Source of the DNA: Aestuariibacter sp. A3R04
Lineage (GTDB): Bacteria > Pseudomonadota > Gammaproteobacteria > Enterobacterales > Alteromonadaceae
DNA: 64,000 nucleotides
Assembly (NCBI RefSeq): GCF_018860805.1
Contig: NZ_JAHKQR010000001.1
Span: 124,001-188,000, forward strand
Direction: 5' to 3'
The notes beneath the pieces were generated by a model. It did no database searches. It was not told the origin of the DNA and was given only the letters and a program-made list of their open reading frames with translations. Positions within the stretch are counted from its first letter, which is position 1. Every line of letters begins with the position of its first letter. This document shows, piece by piece, positions 17,670 to 27,028 of the stretch. The position numbers and the translations under genes were made by a program.

Positions 17670-18819
17670 AATAGCTAGAAGATAGTCGGTGGTAAGCACT
17701 AAGGGCTTCCAGCGCCAGTAAAAATATATCGGCCTTGTCGTCACCACTAACGTTTTTAACCACAGTCACTGCGCGATTGTGTTCTGTGCATAAGATTGTC
17801 ATCGTGGTTCCTCCCATGCTGCCGCCGGAGTGCATAACAGCCCGGGGCATAGCAGCCATGAGTGCTTGTGCCCGCGAATTCTGCTGATATTTTTCCCGTT
17901 TTATGTAGTCGTCAAAACCCACAACCCAACCAATACCAAAATTAACGTTTTCTCCACTATTTAACTTCGCTTTGGTGAACATTTCTGATGTCGTTTCCAT
18001 AGACAGGTAATCGGTAACTACATGAGCAACGGCAAATTTTACGATATCTGAGGGCGTAGAAATAAAGCCGCCTCCGGCCCATTTGTAGCTGTGATCGGTT
18101 TGGGGCGCGTTCATTAACGAGTTGTCATCGACGATATAGGGCCTGGCACGATGCGGGATAATCGAATACTGATCATCAAACGCCGTGTTCTCAAGTTTCA
18201 GCGGAGAAAACACTTCCTGCTCGATGATTTGTCTGAAATTACGCCCTTTGTCTGCACCTTCCATTGCGGCGCTTACCAGTGTCCAGCTAAAGGTAGAATA
18301 GGAGTGGTCGTTGCCTGGGAAGAACAAGAGCGGATCGTTCTTGAAAAGGGCCAAAGCGTCATTGATACTGTCAAACTGTTTATTTAGCATGAATTCATTG
18401 GCTCCCTCTTTATAGTGACGAATACCAGCAGTATGAGAGGTAAGTTGCCGAAGCGTGATAGTGGGTTTATTCTCTGGCCAAGCTGGTGCATAGCCTCTTA
18501 TTGGAGCGTCTAAGTCAATCTTGTTTTGTTCTTTTAGCCGCATCAGTCCGGCAGTAGCAATGAGCTTTGAGACACTGCCAATTCTCACCTTGTGCAGCGG
18601 CGTCATGGGGATATTGTTTTCAACATCGGCAAAGCCATATGCCCCGATGAACAAGTGCCCGGAATTATCGCCTACCGCAACGGTTATACCTGGCACTGTA
18701 TCATGGGCCACGGCGCGCTTGAATAAAGTATCGAGCTCTTGATTAACCGCATCATCTGCAATGCCTGAAAAAGAAAGTAGGGGCGCAATAGCAACAATTA
18801 AGAAAAGTAACGGTTTCAA
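17668..18819 (-). CDS. secreted serine hydrolase, beta-lactamase (class C-like) family
   Basis: A 383-residue protein with a cleavable signal peptide (about 20 residues, 'LLFLIVAIAPLLSFSGIA'), so probably periplasmic. It carries the penicillin-binding/esterase fold motifs: Ser82-Val-Ser-Lys85 ('IGSVSKLIA') as the SxxK nucleophile and base, Tyr174-Ser ('SYSTF') in place of YxN with Thr instead of Asn, and 'HSGGSMGG' for the third KTG/HSG motif. This pattern is usual for family esterases and D-aminopeptidase-like enzymes rather than true AmpC beta-lactamases. The substrate is unknown. It is convergent with lexA. Confidence 0.8.
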   Translation of the reverse strand: MKPLLFLIVAIAPLLSFSGIADDAVNQELDTLFKRAVAHDTVPGITVAVGDNSGHLFIGAYGFADVENNIPMTPLHKVRIGSVSKLIATAGLMRLKEQNKIDLDAPIRGYAPAWPENKPTITLRQLTSHTAGIRHYKEGANEFMLNKQFDSINDALALFKNDPLLFFPGNDHSYSTFSWTLVSAAMEGADKGRNFRQIIEQEVFSPLKLENTAFDDQYSIIPHRARPYIVDDNSLMNAPQTDHSYKWAGGGFISTPSDIVKFAVAHVVTDYLSMETTSEMFTKAKLNSGENVNFGIGWVVGFDDYIKREKYQQNSRAQALMAAMPRAVMHSGGSMGGTTMTILCTEHNRAVTVVKNVSGDDKADIFLLALEALSAYHRLSSSY

Positions 18820-19315
18820 AAGCCTTGTCCTTATAGGGGAAAGTAGTAGCCTACAGCAGCCATAACAAAATGCAAAACCAACAGGCTCTTATTAGTCAAT
18901 GTACTAAAACAGGCTATTGCCAACAAAACTAAAGCCGCATTGCGCTTTTTAATAGTAAATCTTTCATATTCCTGTCTCTTTTCGCAAAGATGGTGATTTG
19001 CCTATCACGACATTTAGCAACGCAATGATGTTACTGTTTTGTATAAAAAGTAAACAAAATATTCTATAAATCAGAATTCAATCGGTAAAATACAGTTGCA
19101 AGCACTGTCACCGCGCTGTCTTGGAATAAGACAAGTGCAGATTAATCATTAATTTCTCAATGAAAGACTAGACAAACCATCAAATCTGTTTAATTCTTAT
19201 ACCGTTATTAACAATAAAATAACAATGCAGGATAAAAATTAACAACCAGGATGGTCTCAATGTCAGGGTCTTGTGAAATGGCAATACACATGATCCTCCA
19301 TCGCGGAGGTGTTGA
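18820..19315. other. regulatory region upstream of the cox operon
   Basis: This 496-bp, AT-rich gap separates the divergent serine hydrolase gene and coxB. It must hold the cytochrome oxidase promoter, but I could not choose a convincing -35/-10 pair. Visible structure includes GTCTT-GGAAT-AAGAC near 19120 and, at the end, a hairpin that covers the coxB ribosome binding site. No coding sequence is convincing. Confidence 0.5.
19295..19309 (+). promoter_or_regulatory. hairpin covering the coxB ribosome binding site
   Basis: CCTCC (19295-19299) pairs perfectly with GGAGG (19305-19309) around a five-base loop. GGAGG is the Shine-Dalgarno sequence of coxB, six bases before its GTG start. In mRNA this all-GC stem would hide the ribosome binding site, as in translational switches. 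The pairing is visible in sequence; regulation is inference. Confidence 0.55.
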
Positions 19316-20482
19316 GTGAGAAAACGCAGAAGTAACGCAATAAGGGTGTGGGGAATGGCAGCTGCACTGCTGCCTTTGCAAATCTTTGCTCAAACGGCGT
19401 CGACAACAGAGCGCGCAGGTGAATTAAATCTGCGTCAAGGAGTCACCGATATCAGCGGGCAGGTATACGACCTGCACATGCTGATGTTTTCGATTTGCGT
19501 GGCCATTGCTGTGGCTGTTTTTGGTGTCATGTTCTATTCCATCGTGAAGCACCGAAAATCAAGAGGCGTAAAACCGGCCCATTTTCACGAAAACGTGAAA
19601 GTGGAAATTGCTTGGACTGTTATCCCCTTTCTCATTCTAATCTTCATGGCGGTACCGGCTGCCAAAACGCTCATTGCCATGGAAGATACCGACGAACCTG
19701 ACATGACGGTGTTAGTTACCGGTTCGCAGTGGAAATGGCACTACCAGTACATGGACAGCAATGTCTCGTTTTATTCGGTTATGGCTACCCAAAGAGAGCA
19801 AATCGAAAACAAGTACGAGAAAGGGGAGAACTATTTACTTGAAGTTGACCGTCCTTTGGTTATTCCCACGGGGCAGAAGGTCCGGTTCCTGATTACATCA
19901 GACGATGTCATACATTCTTGGTGGGTTCCAGATTTTGCAGTCAAGAAAGACGCGAACCCCGGTTTTATCAACGAAGCCTGGACCAAAGTTAATGAGCCAG
20001 GTATCTACCGTGGCCAGTGTGCGGAGTTGTGCGGTAAGGATCACGGTTTTATGCCGGTCGTTGTGGTTGCCAAAACACCGGTTGAGTATGAAGCCTGGAT
20101 GACTGCTCAGGAAGAGATCGTGAGAAAAGCGAAAAAAGAAGAGCAGCGTTTATTGGCGATGAACATGAGTATGGACGAGCTAATGACTGCAGGAGAAAAG
20201 GTATACAACAGCACCTGTGCTGCCTGTCACATGCCCAATGGCGAAGGCTTGCCCGGCGTATTCCCTGCACTGAAAGCAAGTCCCATGGTGCTGGAAGATC
20301 AAGCTGCACACATCAACATTGTACTAAACGGAAAAGCTGGTACGGCTATGCAGGCATTTGGAAAAATGCTGTCGTTGAAAGACATCGCCGCCGTTGTAAC
20401 TTATGAGCGAAACGCGTGGGGAAACAACACCGGTGACATTGTTCAGCCGAAAGACGTCAACGCAGTGGCCACGGGTAAGTAG
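19316..20482 (+). CDS. coxB: cytochrome c oxidase subunit II with fused cytochrome c
   Basis: CoxB takes electrons from cytochrome c at its CuA centre and passes them to subunit I in the inner membrane. The 388-residue protein has a signal peptide, two membrane helices (about 52-77 and 99-120), and the CuA ligands His200, Cys235, Cys239, His243 and Met246. After residue 285 it continues into a cytochrome c domain with the haem site Cys301-Ala-Ala-Cys304-His305 and probable axial Met345. This is the caa3-like layout common in marine gammaproteobacteria. The start is GTG, decided by the GGAGG at 19305-19309. coxA follows after 9 bp. Confidence 0.96.
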   Translation: MRKRRSNAIRVWGMAAALLPLQIFAQTASTTERAGELNLRQGVTDISGQVYDLHMLMFSICVAIAVAVFGVMFYSIVKHRKSRGVKPAHFHENVKVEIAWTVIPFLILIFMAVPAAKTLIAMEDTDEPDMTVLVTGSQWKWHYQYMDSNVSFYSVMATQREQIENKYEKGENYLLEVDRPLVIPTGQKVRFLITSDDVIHSWWVPDFAVKKDANPGFINEAWTKVNEPGIYRGQCAELCGKDHGFMPVVVVAKTPVEYEAWMTAQEEIVRKAKKEEQRLLAMNMSMDELMTAGEKVYNSTCAACHMPNGEGLPGVFPALKASPMVLEDQAAHINIVLNGKAGTAMQAFGKMLSLKDIAAVVTYERNAWGNNTGDIVQPKDVNAVATGK

Positions 20483-20491
20483 GAGCGAGCT

Positions 20492-22099
20492 ATGAGTAAA
20501 GCGACAGATACGTTAGTAGCAGACAGCGACGCTGTTCATGACGACCATCATCACGGCGCGCCCAAGGGGTTGATGCGCTGGGTGCTCACGACAAACCACA
20601 AAGACATTGGCACCTTGTATTTATGGTTTGCTTTCATCATGTTTCTGGTTGGTGGTGCCATGGCCATGGTTATTCGCGCGGAACTATTTCAGCCCGGATT
20701 GCAAATTGTCGACCCCAATTTCTTTAATCAGATGACCACCGTTCATGGACTTATTATGGTTTTTGGCGCGGTGATGCCTGCTTTTACCGGGTTGGCAAAC
20801 TGGCTTATTCCCATGATGATTGGCGCACCGGATATGGCGTTGCCGCGAATGAACAACTGGAGCTTCTGGATCCTGCCCTTTGCCTTTGCGATTCTGCTGG
20901 GGTCGCTATTTGTTGAAGGCGGAGGCCCGGCATTCGGCTGGACGTTTTACGCGCCCTTGTCAACAACGTATAGCAGCGACAGCACAGGATTATTTGTATT
21001 CTCGGTGCACATAATGGGGATTTCTTCCATTATGGGGGCGATTAACGTCATCGTTACTATTTTTAATATGCGGGCCCCAGGTATGACCTGGATGAAAATG
21101 CCTTTGTTTGTATGGACCTGGCTCATTACCGCGTTCTTACTTATTGCGGTAATGCCTGTGCTGGCTGGTGCGGTGACCATGGTGCTCACAGACAAGTTTT
21201 TTGGTACCAGCTTCTTTGATGCTGCGGGTGGCGGCGACCCAGTGATGTTCCAGCACATCTTCTGGTTCTTCGGACACCCGGAAGTGTACATCATGATTCT
21301 GCCAGCATTTGGCATTATCTCTCAGATCGTGCCTACTTTTGCGCGTAAGCGTCTGTTTGGTTACGCCTCTATGGTTTACGCCACTGCCTCCATCGCTTTA
21401 CTGTCATTCATTGTATGGGCGCATCACATGTTCACTACAGGTATGCCGGTATTTGCTGAAATGTTTTTTATGTTTGCCACTATGCTTATTTCAGTGCCAA
21501 CGGGCGTAAAAGTGTTTAATTGGGTGGCCACTATGTGGCGTGGCTCGATGACTTTTGAGATCCCCATGATGTTCGCCCTCGCTTTTATTGTTCTGTTTAC
21601 TATTGGCGGGTTGTCGGGATTAATGCTCGCCATCACACCGGTAGATTTCCAGTATCACGATACATATTTTGTGGTAGCGCATTTTCACTATGTGCTGGTA
21701 ACGGGCGCCATATTTTCCATCATGGCGGCGGTGTATTACTGGTTGCCAAAGTGGACCGGAAAAATGTTCGACATTACCCTGGCCAAGTGGCATTTCTGGT
21801 GTTCGCTGGTGTCGGTTAATGTGTTGTTCTTCCCTATGCATTTTGTGGGCTTGGCCGGTATGCCACGGCGCATACCAGATTACTCACTGCAATTTGCAGA
21901 TTATAACCAGTGGATCAGTATTGGCGGTTTTGCATTTGGGTTATCGCAACTCATATTTTTGGCGCTAGTTATCAAAGCCTGTAAAAAAGTAGGCGAACCC
22001 GTTTCTGACCGTGTGTGGGAAGGCGCAGAAGGCTTGGAGTGGGAAATTCCCTCTCCTGCTCCTTACCACACGTTTGAGACACCACCGGTTGTGAAGTAA
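20492..22099 (+). CDS. coxA: cytochrome c oxidase subunit I
   Basis: Catalytic subunit of the haem-copper oxidase, with 12 membrane helices binding haem a and the haem a3-CuB site where oxygen is reduced to water. The product is 535 residues. Conserved features include '[14 protein letters not shown]' with a haem a ligand His, the CuB region '[18 protein letters not shown]' (His-Pro-Glu-Val-Tyr, with the cross-linked Tyr), the next two CuB histidines in 'WAHHMF', and the haem pair in '[11 protein letters not shown]'. The D-channel and K-channel segments look intact, which indicates an A-type oxidase. It is the second gene of the operon. Confidence 0.97.
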   Translation: MSKATDTLVADSDAVHDDHHHGAPKGLMRWVLTTNHKDIGTLYLWFAFIMFLVGGAMAMVIRAELFQPGLQIVDPNFFNQMTTVHGLIMVFGAVMPAFTGLANWLIPMMIGAPDMALPRMNNWSFWILPFAFAILLGSLFVEGGGPAFGWTFYAPLSTTYSSDSTGLFVFSVHIMGISSIMGAINVIVTIFNMRAPGMTWMKMPLFVWTWLITAFLLIAVMPVLAGAVTMVLTDKFFGTSFFDAAGGGDPVMFQHIFWFFGHPEVYIMILPAFGIISQIVPTFARKRLFGYASMVYATASIALLSFIVWAHHMFTTGMPVFAEMFFMFATMLISVPTGVKVFNWVATMWRGSMTFEIPMMFALAFIVLFTIGGLSGLMLAITPVDFQYHDTYFVVAHFHYVLVTGAIFSIMAAVYYWLPKWTGKMFDITLAKWHFWCSLVSVNVLFFPMHFVGLAGMPRRIPDYSLQFADYNQWISIGGFAFGLSQLIFLALVIKACKKVGEPVSDRVWEGAEGLEWEIPSPAPYHTFETPPVVK

Positions 22100-22102
22100 G
22101 AA

Positions 22103-22693
22103 ATGAGTACGCAATCGGCGCGAAATCAATCTTTAACCCTTCGGCTTCTTTTGGTCGTCGTAGCTATGTTTGGGTTTGGTTTTGCGCTGGTTCCGCTCTA
22201 TGACGTGTTTTGTGACATTACCGGTATTAACGGTAAAACAGAAAATCAGGCGGCGGTTTGGCAAGATGTGGCAGTAGACGAGAGTAGAACAGTGACGGTG
22301 GAGTTTATTACGCGTACCAACACTGGGATGCCCTGGGAGTTTCGCGCAGAAACAAGGCGCGTAAAAGTACACCCAGGAGAGATAAATACCGTGTCGTTTT
22401 ACGTGAGAAACCCCGCGAGTAGCGAGATCATTGCTCAGGCAATTCCGTCGGTGAGCCCCGGGCAGGCAGCACTCTATCTCAATAAAACAGAGTGTTTTTG
22501 CTTTAATCAGCAGCCCCTGCAAGCAGGGCAGGAAGCATGGATGCCTATGTCCTTCTACGTCGATGCAAACTTGCCTCAAGACATCAGCTATTTTACTTTG
22601 CAGTACACCCTTTATGACGTGACAGCCCGCGCGGCTGATCTCGCCGAGAAAGAGAACCCTTATTTACGTCAGCCTGCCAGCGGCAGTCGCTAG
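22103..22693 (+). CDS. ctaG: cytochrome c oxidase assembly protein CtaG/Cox11
   Basis: CtaG/Cox11 delivers copper to the CuB site of subunit I. The 196-residue protein has one N-terminal membrane helix ('LRLLLVVVAMFGFGFALVPL') and an immunoglobulin-like periplasmic domain with the conserved copper-binding motif CFCF ('KTECFCFNQQPL'). The pre-motif 'YDVFCDITGINGKT' is also typical. It starts 3 bp after coxA and is followed by coxC after 19 bp. Confidence 0.94.
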   Translation: MSTQSARNQSLTLRLLLVVVAMFGFGFALVPLYDVFCDITGINGKTENQAAVWQDVAVDESRTVTVEFITRTNTGMPWEFRAETRRVKVHPGEINTVSFYVRNPASSEIIAQAIPSVSPGQAALYLNKTECFCFNQQPLQAGQEAWMPMSFYVDANLPQDISYFTLQYTLYDVTARAADLAEKENPYLRQPASGSR

Positions 22694-22712
22694 GCAAGCA
22701 GAAAGGAGAGTT

Positions 22713-23594
22713 ATGATGCAACAAGAGTATCAGCGTTATTACGTCCCTGCTCAAAGTCCGTGGCCTATTGTGGGTGCAGTGGCTTTATTTCTCATTGCCG
22801 TTGGCGCAGCCAATACTGTAATTGAAAACAGCAACAATGAATCGGGTTACGGTGTACATATCCTTGCTCTGGGTTTGCTAACCCTGCTGGTCATGTTAGT
22901 CGGTTGGTTTAAAAACCAAATCGACGAATCCATGGGGGGGCTATACAGCGACCAGCTCGGGCGTTCCTATCGACAAGGGATGAGTTGGTTTATTTTCTCC
23001 GAAGTGATGTTCTTTGCGGCTTTTTTCGGAGCTTTATTTTACGCCCGAATGATATCGGTCCCCTGGCTCGGCGGGGCGTCTAATAACGCGATGACCAATG
23101 AAGTGCTATGGCCGGGCTTTCAGGCCATGTGGCCCCTTGTGACTACACCTGGGGGAACCACAACACAGGAAATGAGTCCAGCGGGTTTACCCACTATCAA
23201 CACTATTATCTTACTGATCTCATCCGTCACCCTGCATTTTGCACATGTGGGTTTGGAACAGGGTAAGCGTAGACAACTCACGACCATGCTAGGGGTAACT
23301 ATTTTACTGGGTATTGGTTTCCTCTTTTTGCAGGTTGAGGAGTATATCCATGCATACCAGGAACTGGGTTTAACGCTGCAGTCGGGCGTGTACGGTAATA
23401 CATTTTTTATGTTGACGGGCTTTCACGGGATGCACGTAACACTGGGAACGCTGATCCTCATCGTGTTGTTTTTCCGAGTATTAAAAGGGCATTTTACACC
23501 GGACAATCACTTTGCGTTTCAAGCTGGCAGCTGGTACTGGCACTTCGTTGATGTTGTGTGGGTCATGCTCTACATGTTTGTGTATGTGTTGTAA
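22713..23594 (+). CDS. coxC: cytochrome c oxidase subunit III
   Basis: Non-catalytic core subunit of the haem-copper oxidase, with seven membrane helices in 293 residues. Family features are 'WFIFSEVMFFAAFFGALFYAR', 'SSVTLHFAHVGLEQGKR', 'EYIHAYQE', the 'TGFHGMHVTLGT' segment and the terminal 'WYWHFVDVVWVMLYMFVY'. An AAAGGAG ribosome binding site precedes two ATG codons; the first is used here. It ends the structural part of the operon. Confidence 0.96.
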   Translation: MMQQEYQRYYVPAQSPWPIVGAVALFLIAVGAANTVIENSNNESGYGVHILALGLLTLLVMLVGWFKNQIDESMGGLYSDQLGRSYRQGMSWFIFSEVMFFAAFFGALFYARMISVPWLGGASNNAMTNEVLWPGFQAMWPLVTTPGGTTTQEMSPAGLPTINTIILLISSVTLHFAHVGLEQGKRRQLTTMLGVTILLGIGFLFLQVEEYIHAYQELGLTLQSGVYGNTFFMLTGFHGMHVTLGTLILIVLFFRVLKGHFTPDNHFAFQAGSWYWHFVDVVWVMLYMFVYVL

Positions 23595-23609
23595 ACGGGA
23601 AAATTACGG

Positions 23610-23819
23610 TTAATACGGCCTTGGGTTGGGCGTGATCAACCCGGTGGCAATGCCAATGAGAATGAGCACAACAATAATGACTGACGTCATGACTCGGCGA
23701 CCAATGAACTTGCTCATCGGCTCGCCGTTATTGTTGCCTTTCATCATTACACGCATGGCCATGAATAAATTGATAATCATGTAAATCAGCAGACAAACCA
23801 GGATTATTTTTATAACCAT
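23610..23819 (-). CDS. DUF2909 small twin-helix membrane protein
   Basis: A 69-residue protein with two membrane helices ('MVIKIILVCLLIYMIINLFM' and 'VMTSVIIVVLILIGIATGLI') and a short charged loop. It matches DUF2909, whose genes are typically found, as here, inside cytochrome c oxidase clusters on the strand opposite to the operon. It lies between coxC and the SURF1 gene, with only 15 and 27 bp on either side, so polycistronic cox mRNA would carry its antisense sequence. Its function is unknown; a part in oxidase assembly is inferred from context. Confidence 0.8.
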   Translation of the reverse strand: MVIKIILVCLLIYMIINLFMAMRVMMKGNNNGEPMSKFIGRRVMTSVIIVVLILIGIATGLITPNPRPY

Positions 23820-23846
23820 TTTTTTCTCCTATTGCGGGGGCAGTTA

Positions 23847-24560
23847 ATGATGAAAATTACCCGTAGGCTACTCACTCTCCCCATTGCAGTCGTGGTGTGC
23901 GCTGCTGTTATTTGTATGGTCATGCTGGGATTTTGGCAGTTAGACCGCATGCATGAAAAAGAACAACGTCTGGCTAGCATAGCGCAAAAAAGTGCCGATG
24001 GGGCAATGACTTTACGCGAGTTAGATCCCCGACGAGAAGACATTCGGGACTTTCTGGTGGGTTTCAACGGAAAAGCGGATACAGAGAAATTGTTGTACCT
24101 GGACAACCAGGTTGAGAATGGTCAGGTTGGTTACGACGTTATAGTTCCTGTTGTCAGCAATGAAGGTATTGTGCTGGTCAACTATGGCTGGGTAAAAGCA
24201 CCTTTGTTCCGGGGGACTCTGCCAGCGGTTGATATTGCCCCAGGTTTCCAGCATTTCCATGGCCGTATCAATGTGCCATCAGAGAACCCAGTCGTACGGG
24301 AAACACTCTCGCTGGAGGCTCCCTTCCCGGCGGTTATTCAGGCGCTGGATATTGGATTTATTTCGCGCTTAACTCAGATGAAAGTGGCGCCATTTGTGGT
24401 TGAGTTGACGGCGCCGGCGCAAAGCAATTTTGTCAGAAACTGGCAACCTGTGGTAATGCCTCCACAAAAACATCTCGGTTATGCCATCCAGTGGTTTGGG
24501 TTGGCAGTGGCAGCGGCGGTGGTGAGTTATTTTTCGTTCAGGGCCAACAACAAAGGATAA
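23847..24560 (+). CDS. SURF1 family oxidase assembly protein
   Basis: SURF1 proteins help insert haem a into subunit I. The 237-residue product has an N-terminal helix with 'MLGFWQLDRMHEKEQRLA' (the GxWQxxR/K signature) and a C-terminal helix ('IQWFGLAVAAAVVSYF') around a periplasmic domain with the conserved 'VLVNYGWV' (the VNRGWV-like motif; here Tyr replaces Arg). The start is ATG 23847, preceded by GGGGG about six bases upstream; an upstream TTG (23832) is less likely. The unknown CxxxC gene follows with no gap. Confidence 0.9.
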   Translation: MMKITRRLLTLPIAVVVCAAVICMVMLGFWQLDRMHEKEQRLASIAQKSADGAMTLRELDPRREDIRDFLVGFNGKADTEKLLYLDNQVENGQVGYDVIVPVVSNEGIVLVNYGWVKAPLFRGTLPAVDIAPGFQHFHGRINVPSENPVVRETLSLEAPFPAVIQALDIGFISRLTQMKVAPFVVELTAPAQSNFVRNWQPVVMPPQKHLGYAIQWFGLAVAAAVVSYFSFRANNKG

Positions 24561-25121
24561 ATGATGTCTGAGAAAAGCAATAAATTTACCTTAATAGGCT
24601 TACTTCTTGTTTTTGTTCTTCCGGTTATGGCTGCCAAGCTGGCGCTGGACAACAGGTGGTTTAACAGTGGCGCCACAAATAAAGGCGAGTTACTGCAGCC
24701 GGTGAGAGATTTTTCAACAGTACTCGCCAAACAAGAGCCCAAGTGGCGTATTGTTTATTCTGTGCCAGAAACATGTGATGCTGCGTGCAAAAATGCCATT
24801 TACAGCATACATCAGGTATGGATAGCCCTTGGACGGGAAACTGACCGCGCTGAGGCGACCGTTATACTCACAGATACCAGTGATCAAACTGTGCTGAAAA
24901 GTCTGGAAAATGAGCATAACTTGCACGTACTCAGGGTGTCTGATGATACGGCATCAAACGCCATGCTACCGCAGGATAGCGGCTCAATTATGTTAGTGGA
25001 TACACTGAATAACGCCATGCTTCGCTATCCCACATTTGAGGATAAAAACGCAGCTGTGCAAAGTAGTCGCGACATTCTCGCCGATGTGAAGAAACTCTTA
25101 AAATTGTCCCGTATTGGTTAA
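24561..25121 (+). CDS. membrane-anchored SCO-like protein of the cox cluster
   Basis: A 186-residue protein with one N-terminal membrane helix ('LIGLLLVFVLPVMAAKLAL'). The periplasmic part has a CxxxC motif at Cys72-Asp-Ala-Ala-Cys76 ('SVPETCDAACKNAIYSIHQVW'), aligned in spacing and surroundings with the SCO copper motif ('[17 protein letters not shown]' in the SCO gene 2.5 kb downstream). After it comes a thioredoxin-fold-like pattern. The third SCO ligand, a histidine near the C-terminal strand, is not evident. It could be a thiol reductase or chaperone for CuA. It has no assigned name that I recognise; the fold is inferred. The ctaA start lies 10 bp downstream. Confidence 0.7.
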   Translation: MMSEKSNKFTLIGLLLVFVLPVMAAKLALDNRWFNSGATNKGELLQPVRDFSTVLAKQEPKWRIVYSVPETCDAACKNAIYSIHQVWIALGRETDRAEATVILTDTSDQTVLKSLENEHNLHVLRVSDDTASNAMLPQDSGSIMLVDTLNNAMLRYPTFEDKNAAVQSSRDILADVKKLLKLSRIG

Positions 25122-25131
25122 GGAGCAAGTG

Positions 25132-26118
25132 ATGAGAAAACTTGTACTGTTTAGTTTGATCCTTGCGGTGGTTGTTATTGTGCTGGGGGCGTATACCCGT
25201 TTAACGGACGCTGGTCTCGGCTGCCCTGATTGGCCAGGTTGTTACGGCTTGCTTACTGTGCCTACCAAAGCAGAACACGTGGATACGGCAAACTTGGCAT
25301 TCCCTGAAAGACCGGTTGAGGCGGCTAAAGCATGGAATGAAATGATTCATCGTTATTTTGCCGGTGCGTTGGGTGTATGCATTTTTACCATAGCCATCTT
25401 AGCTGTTAAAAATCGCCGTGCCGGTCAGTCTGTGCGATTGCCGTTGTTTCTGGTGGGGCTGGTATTGTTTCAAGCTGCATTGGGCATGTGGACAGTTACC
25501 CTTAATTTATTGCCCGTGGTTGTAATGGCCCACTTATTAGGGGGCTTCAGTATTCTCGCCTGCTTGTTCCTCTATCATTTAAAGCTGAGAGAGCCAGTAC
25601 GTCGACCAAGGCGTATAAATATGCTGACCAAATGCGCATTGGTGGGAATGGCGATTTTACTAATGCAAATTGGCTTGGGGGGATGGACTTCTGCCAATTA
25701 CGCGGCACTGGCGTGTACCGATTTTCCGGTTTGTGAAGATGGCTGGGCGGAACGCTTGGATTTCTCTGGTGCTTTTAGTGTTCCCTATGCAGAAACTTAC
25801 GAATTTGGAGCCCATGGGTATGGCGAACGCATGACAATGCACATTGTTCATCGGGCTGGCGCAGTTGTAACGTTCCTGTATTTACTGTGGCTGGGGTTCA
25901 GGTTATGGCGTCAGGACGTATCGTCGTCAATGAAAACGGCGGGTACAATGTTAATTGCTATTCTGATGCTTCAAGTAACCCTTGGGGTAAGTAATATCGT
26001 GTTGAGCTTGCCGGTGTTTGTTGCAGTGGCACACAACCTGGTTGCGGCCTGTTTGTTGTTGGTCATGGTGTGGATTACCTATCAGGTGTCCCGCGTGCAG
26101 GGAGAAATTCATGGATAA
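25132..26118 (+). CDS. ctaA: haem A synthase (Cox15/CtaA)
   Basis: CtaA oxidises the C8 methyl group of haem O to make haem A for the oxidase. The 328-residue protein has eight membrane helices in two similar halves. Characteristic segments are '[21 protein letters not shown]' near the N terminus, '[13 protein letters not shown]', '[17 protein letters not shown]' and '[16 protein letters not shown]'; the histidines in these are haem ligands or essential. The start is ATG 25132, with GGAG upstream. The gene overlaps ctaB by eight bases. Confidence 0.95.
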   Translation: MRKLVLFSLILAVVVIVLGAYTRLTDAGLGCPDWPGCYGLLTVPTKAEHVDTANLAFPERPVEAAKAWNEMIHRYFAGALGVCIFTIAILAVKNRRAGQSVRLPLFLVGLVLFQAALGMWTVTLNLLPVVVMAHLLGGFSILACLFLYHLKLREPVRRPRRINMLTKCALVGMAILLMQIGLGGWTSANYAALACTDFPVCEDGWAERLDFSGAFSVPYAETYEFGAHGYGERMTMHIVHRAGAVVTFLYLLWLGFRLWRQDVSSSMKTAGTMLIAILMLQVTLGVSNIVLSLPVFVAVAHNLVAACLLLVMVWITYQVSRVQGEIHG

Positions 26119-27028
26119 ATCTGTCGCTCTTTCTACAAGTCCTTCACGGGCAAGGCAGCGCACAACCTGGCGTGATTATTATGAGCTTACTAAACCCAAA
26201 GTCGTCCTGCTCTTATTGCTAACAGCATTGGTGGGGATGTGTCTTGCCACAGATGGTTGGGTAAAATGGCAGGTATTATCGGCAGGTATGTTAGGGATAG
26301 GTATGTTGGCATCGTCAGCGGCGGTGATTAACCATGTGGTTGATCACCGAATTGATGGCATGATGGCTCGCACTATTAACAGGCCCGTGGTCAGGGGTAA
26401 GGTATCTGCGACGCAAGCTCTGTGTTTTGCTGCCTTCCTCGGTGTTGCAGGGTACGCCTTGCTGTGGTTTTGGGTAAATGCCCTTACTGCGTTGCTAACG
26501 TTAGCAAGCTTAGTGGGGTACGCCGTTGTTTACACGATGTTTCTAAAGCGAGCTACGCCGCAAAATATTGTCATAGGTGGTTTAGCCGGAGCCGCGCCAC
26601 CCCTGCTCGGATGGACAGCCGTGACTGGTAGCGTTCACGCTCATGCCCTGTTACTGGTGTTAATTATTTTTACCTGGACACCACCGCATTTCTGGGCACT
26701 GGCCATCCACCGCCGAAAAGATTATGCCCGAGCTAATGTGCCCATGTTACCCGTCACCCATGGCGAAGGGTTTACAAAAACCTCGGTTTTAGCTTATACC
26801 ATTTTACTCGTACTGGTGTGTTTACTGCCTTATTTAGTTGGGATGTCCGGCGTGATCTATTTAGCCGGTTCTCTGATACTCAACGCCGGATTTGTGGTAT
26901 GGGCTTACAAACTGAAATTTGCCTGCAAAGAAGATACGGCCATTAAAACATTTCGCTATTCAATATTGCATCTCATGGTATTGTTCGTAGTACTGCTTGT
27001 TGACCACTACGTACCTGTTAGCTTATGA
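26111..27028 (+). CDS. ctaB: protohaem IX farnesyltransferase (haem O synthase)
   Basis: CtaB/CyoE attaches a farnesyl group to haem B to make haem O, the substrate of CtaA. The 305-residue UbiA-family protein has about nine helices and the Asp-rich prenyl diphosphate motifs: '[20 protein letters not shown]' (residues about 75-95) and '[16 protein letters not shown]'. The start is ATG 26111, with GGAG ten bases upstream; the longer open frame lies over the end of ctaA. ctaA, ctaB and SCO overlap in sequence, which indicates tight translational coupling. Confidence 0.96.
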   Translation: MDKSVALSTSPSRARQRTTWRDYYELTKPKVVLLLLLTALVGMCLATDGWVKWQVLSAGMLGIGMLASSAAVINHVVDHRIDGMMARTINRPVVRGKVSATQALCFAAFLGVAGYALLWFWVNALTALLTLASLVGYAVVYTMFLKRATPQNIVIGGLAGAAPPLLGWTAVTGSVHAHALLLVLIIFTWTPPHFWALAIHRRKDYARANVPMLPVTHGEGFTKTSVLAYTILLVLVCLLPYLVGMSGVIYLAGSLILNAGFVVWAYKLKFACKEDTAIKTFRYSILHLMVLFVVLLVDHYVPVSL

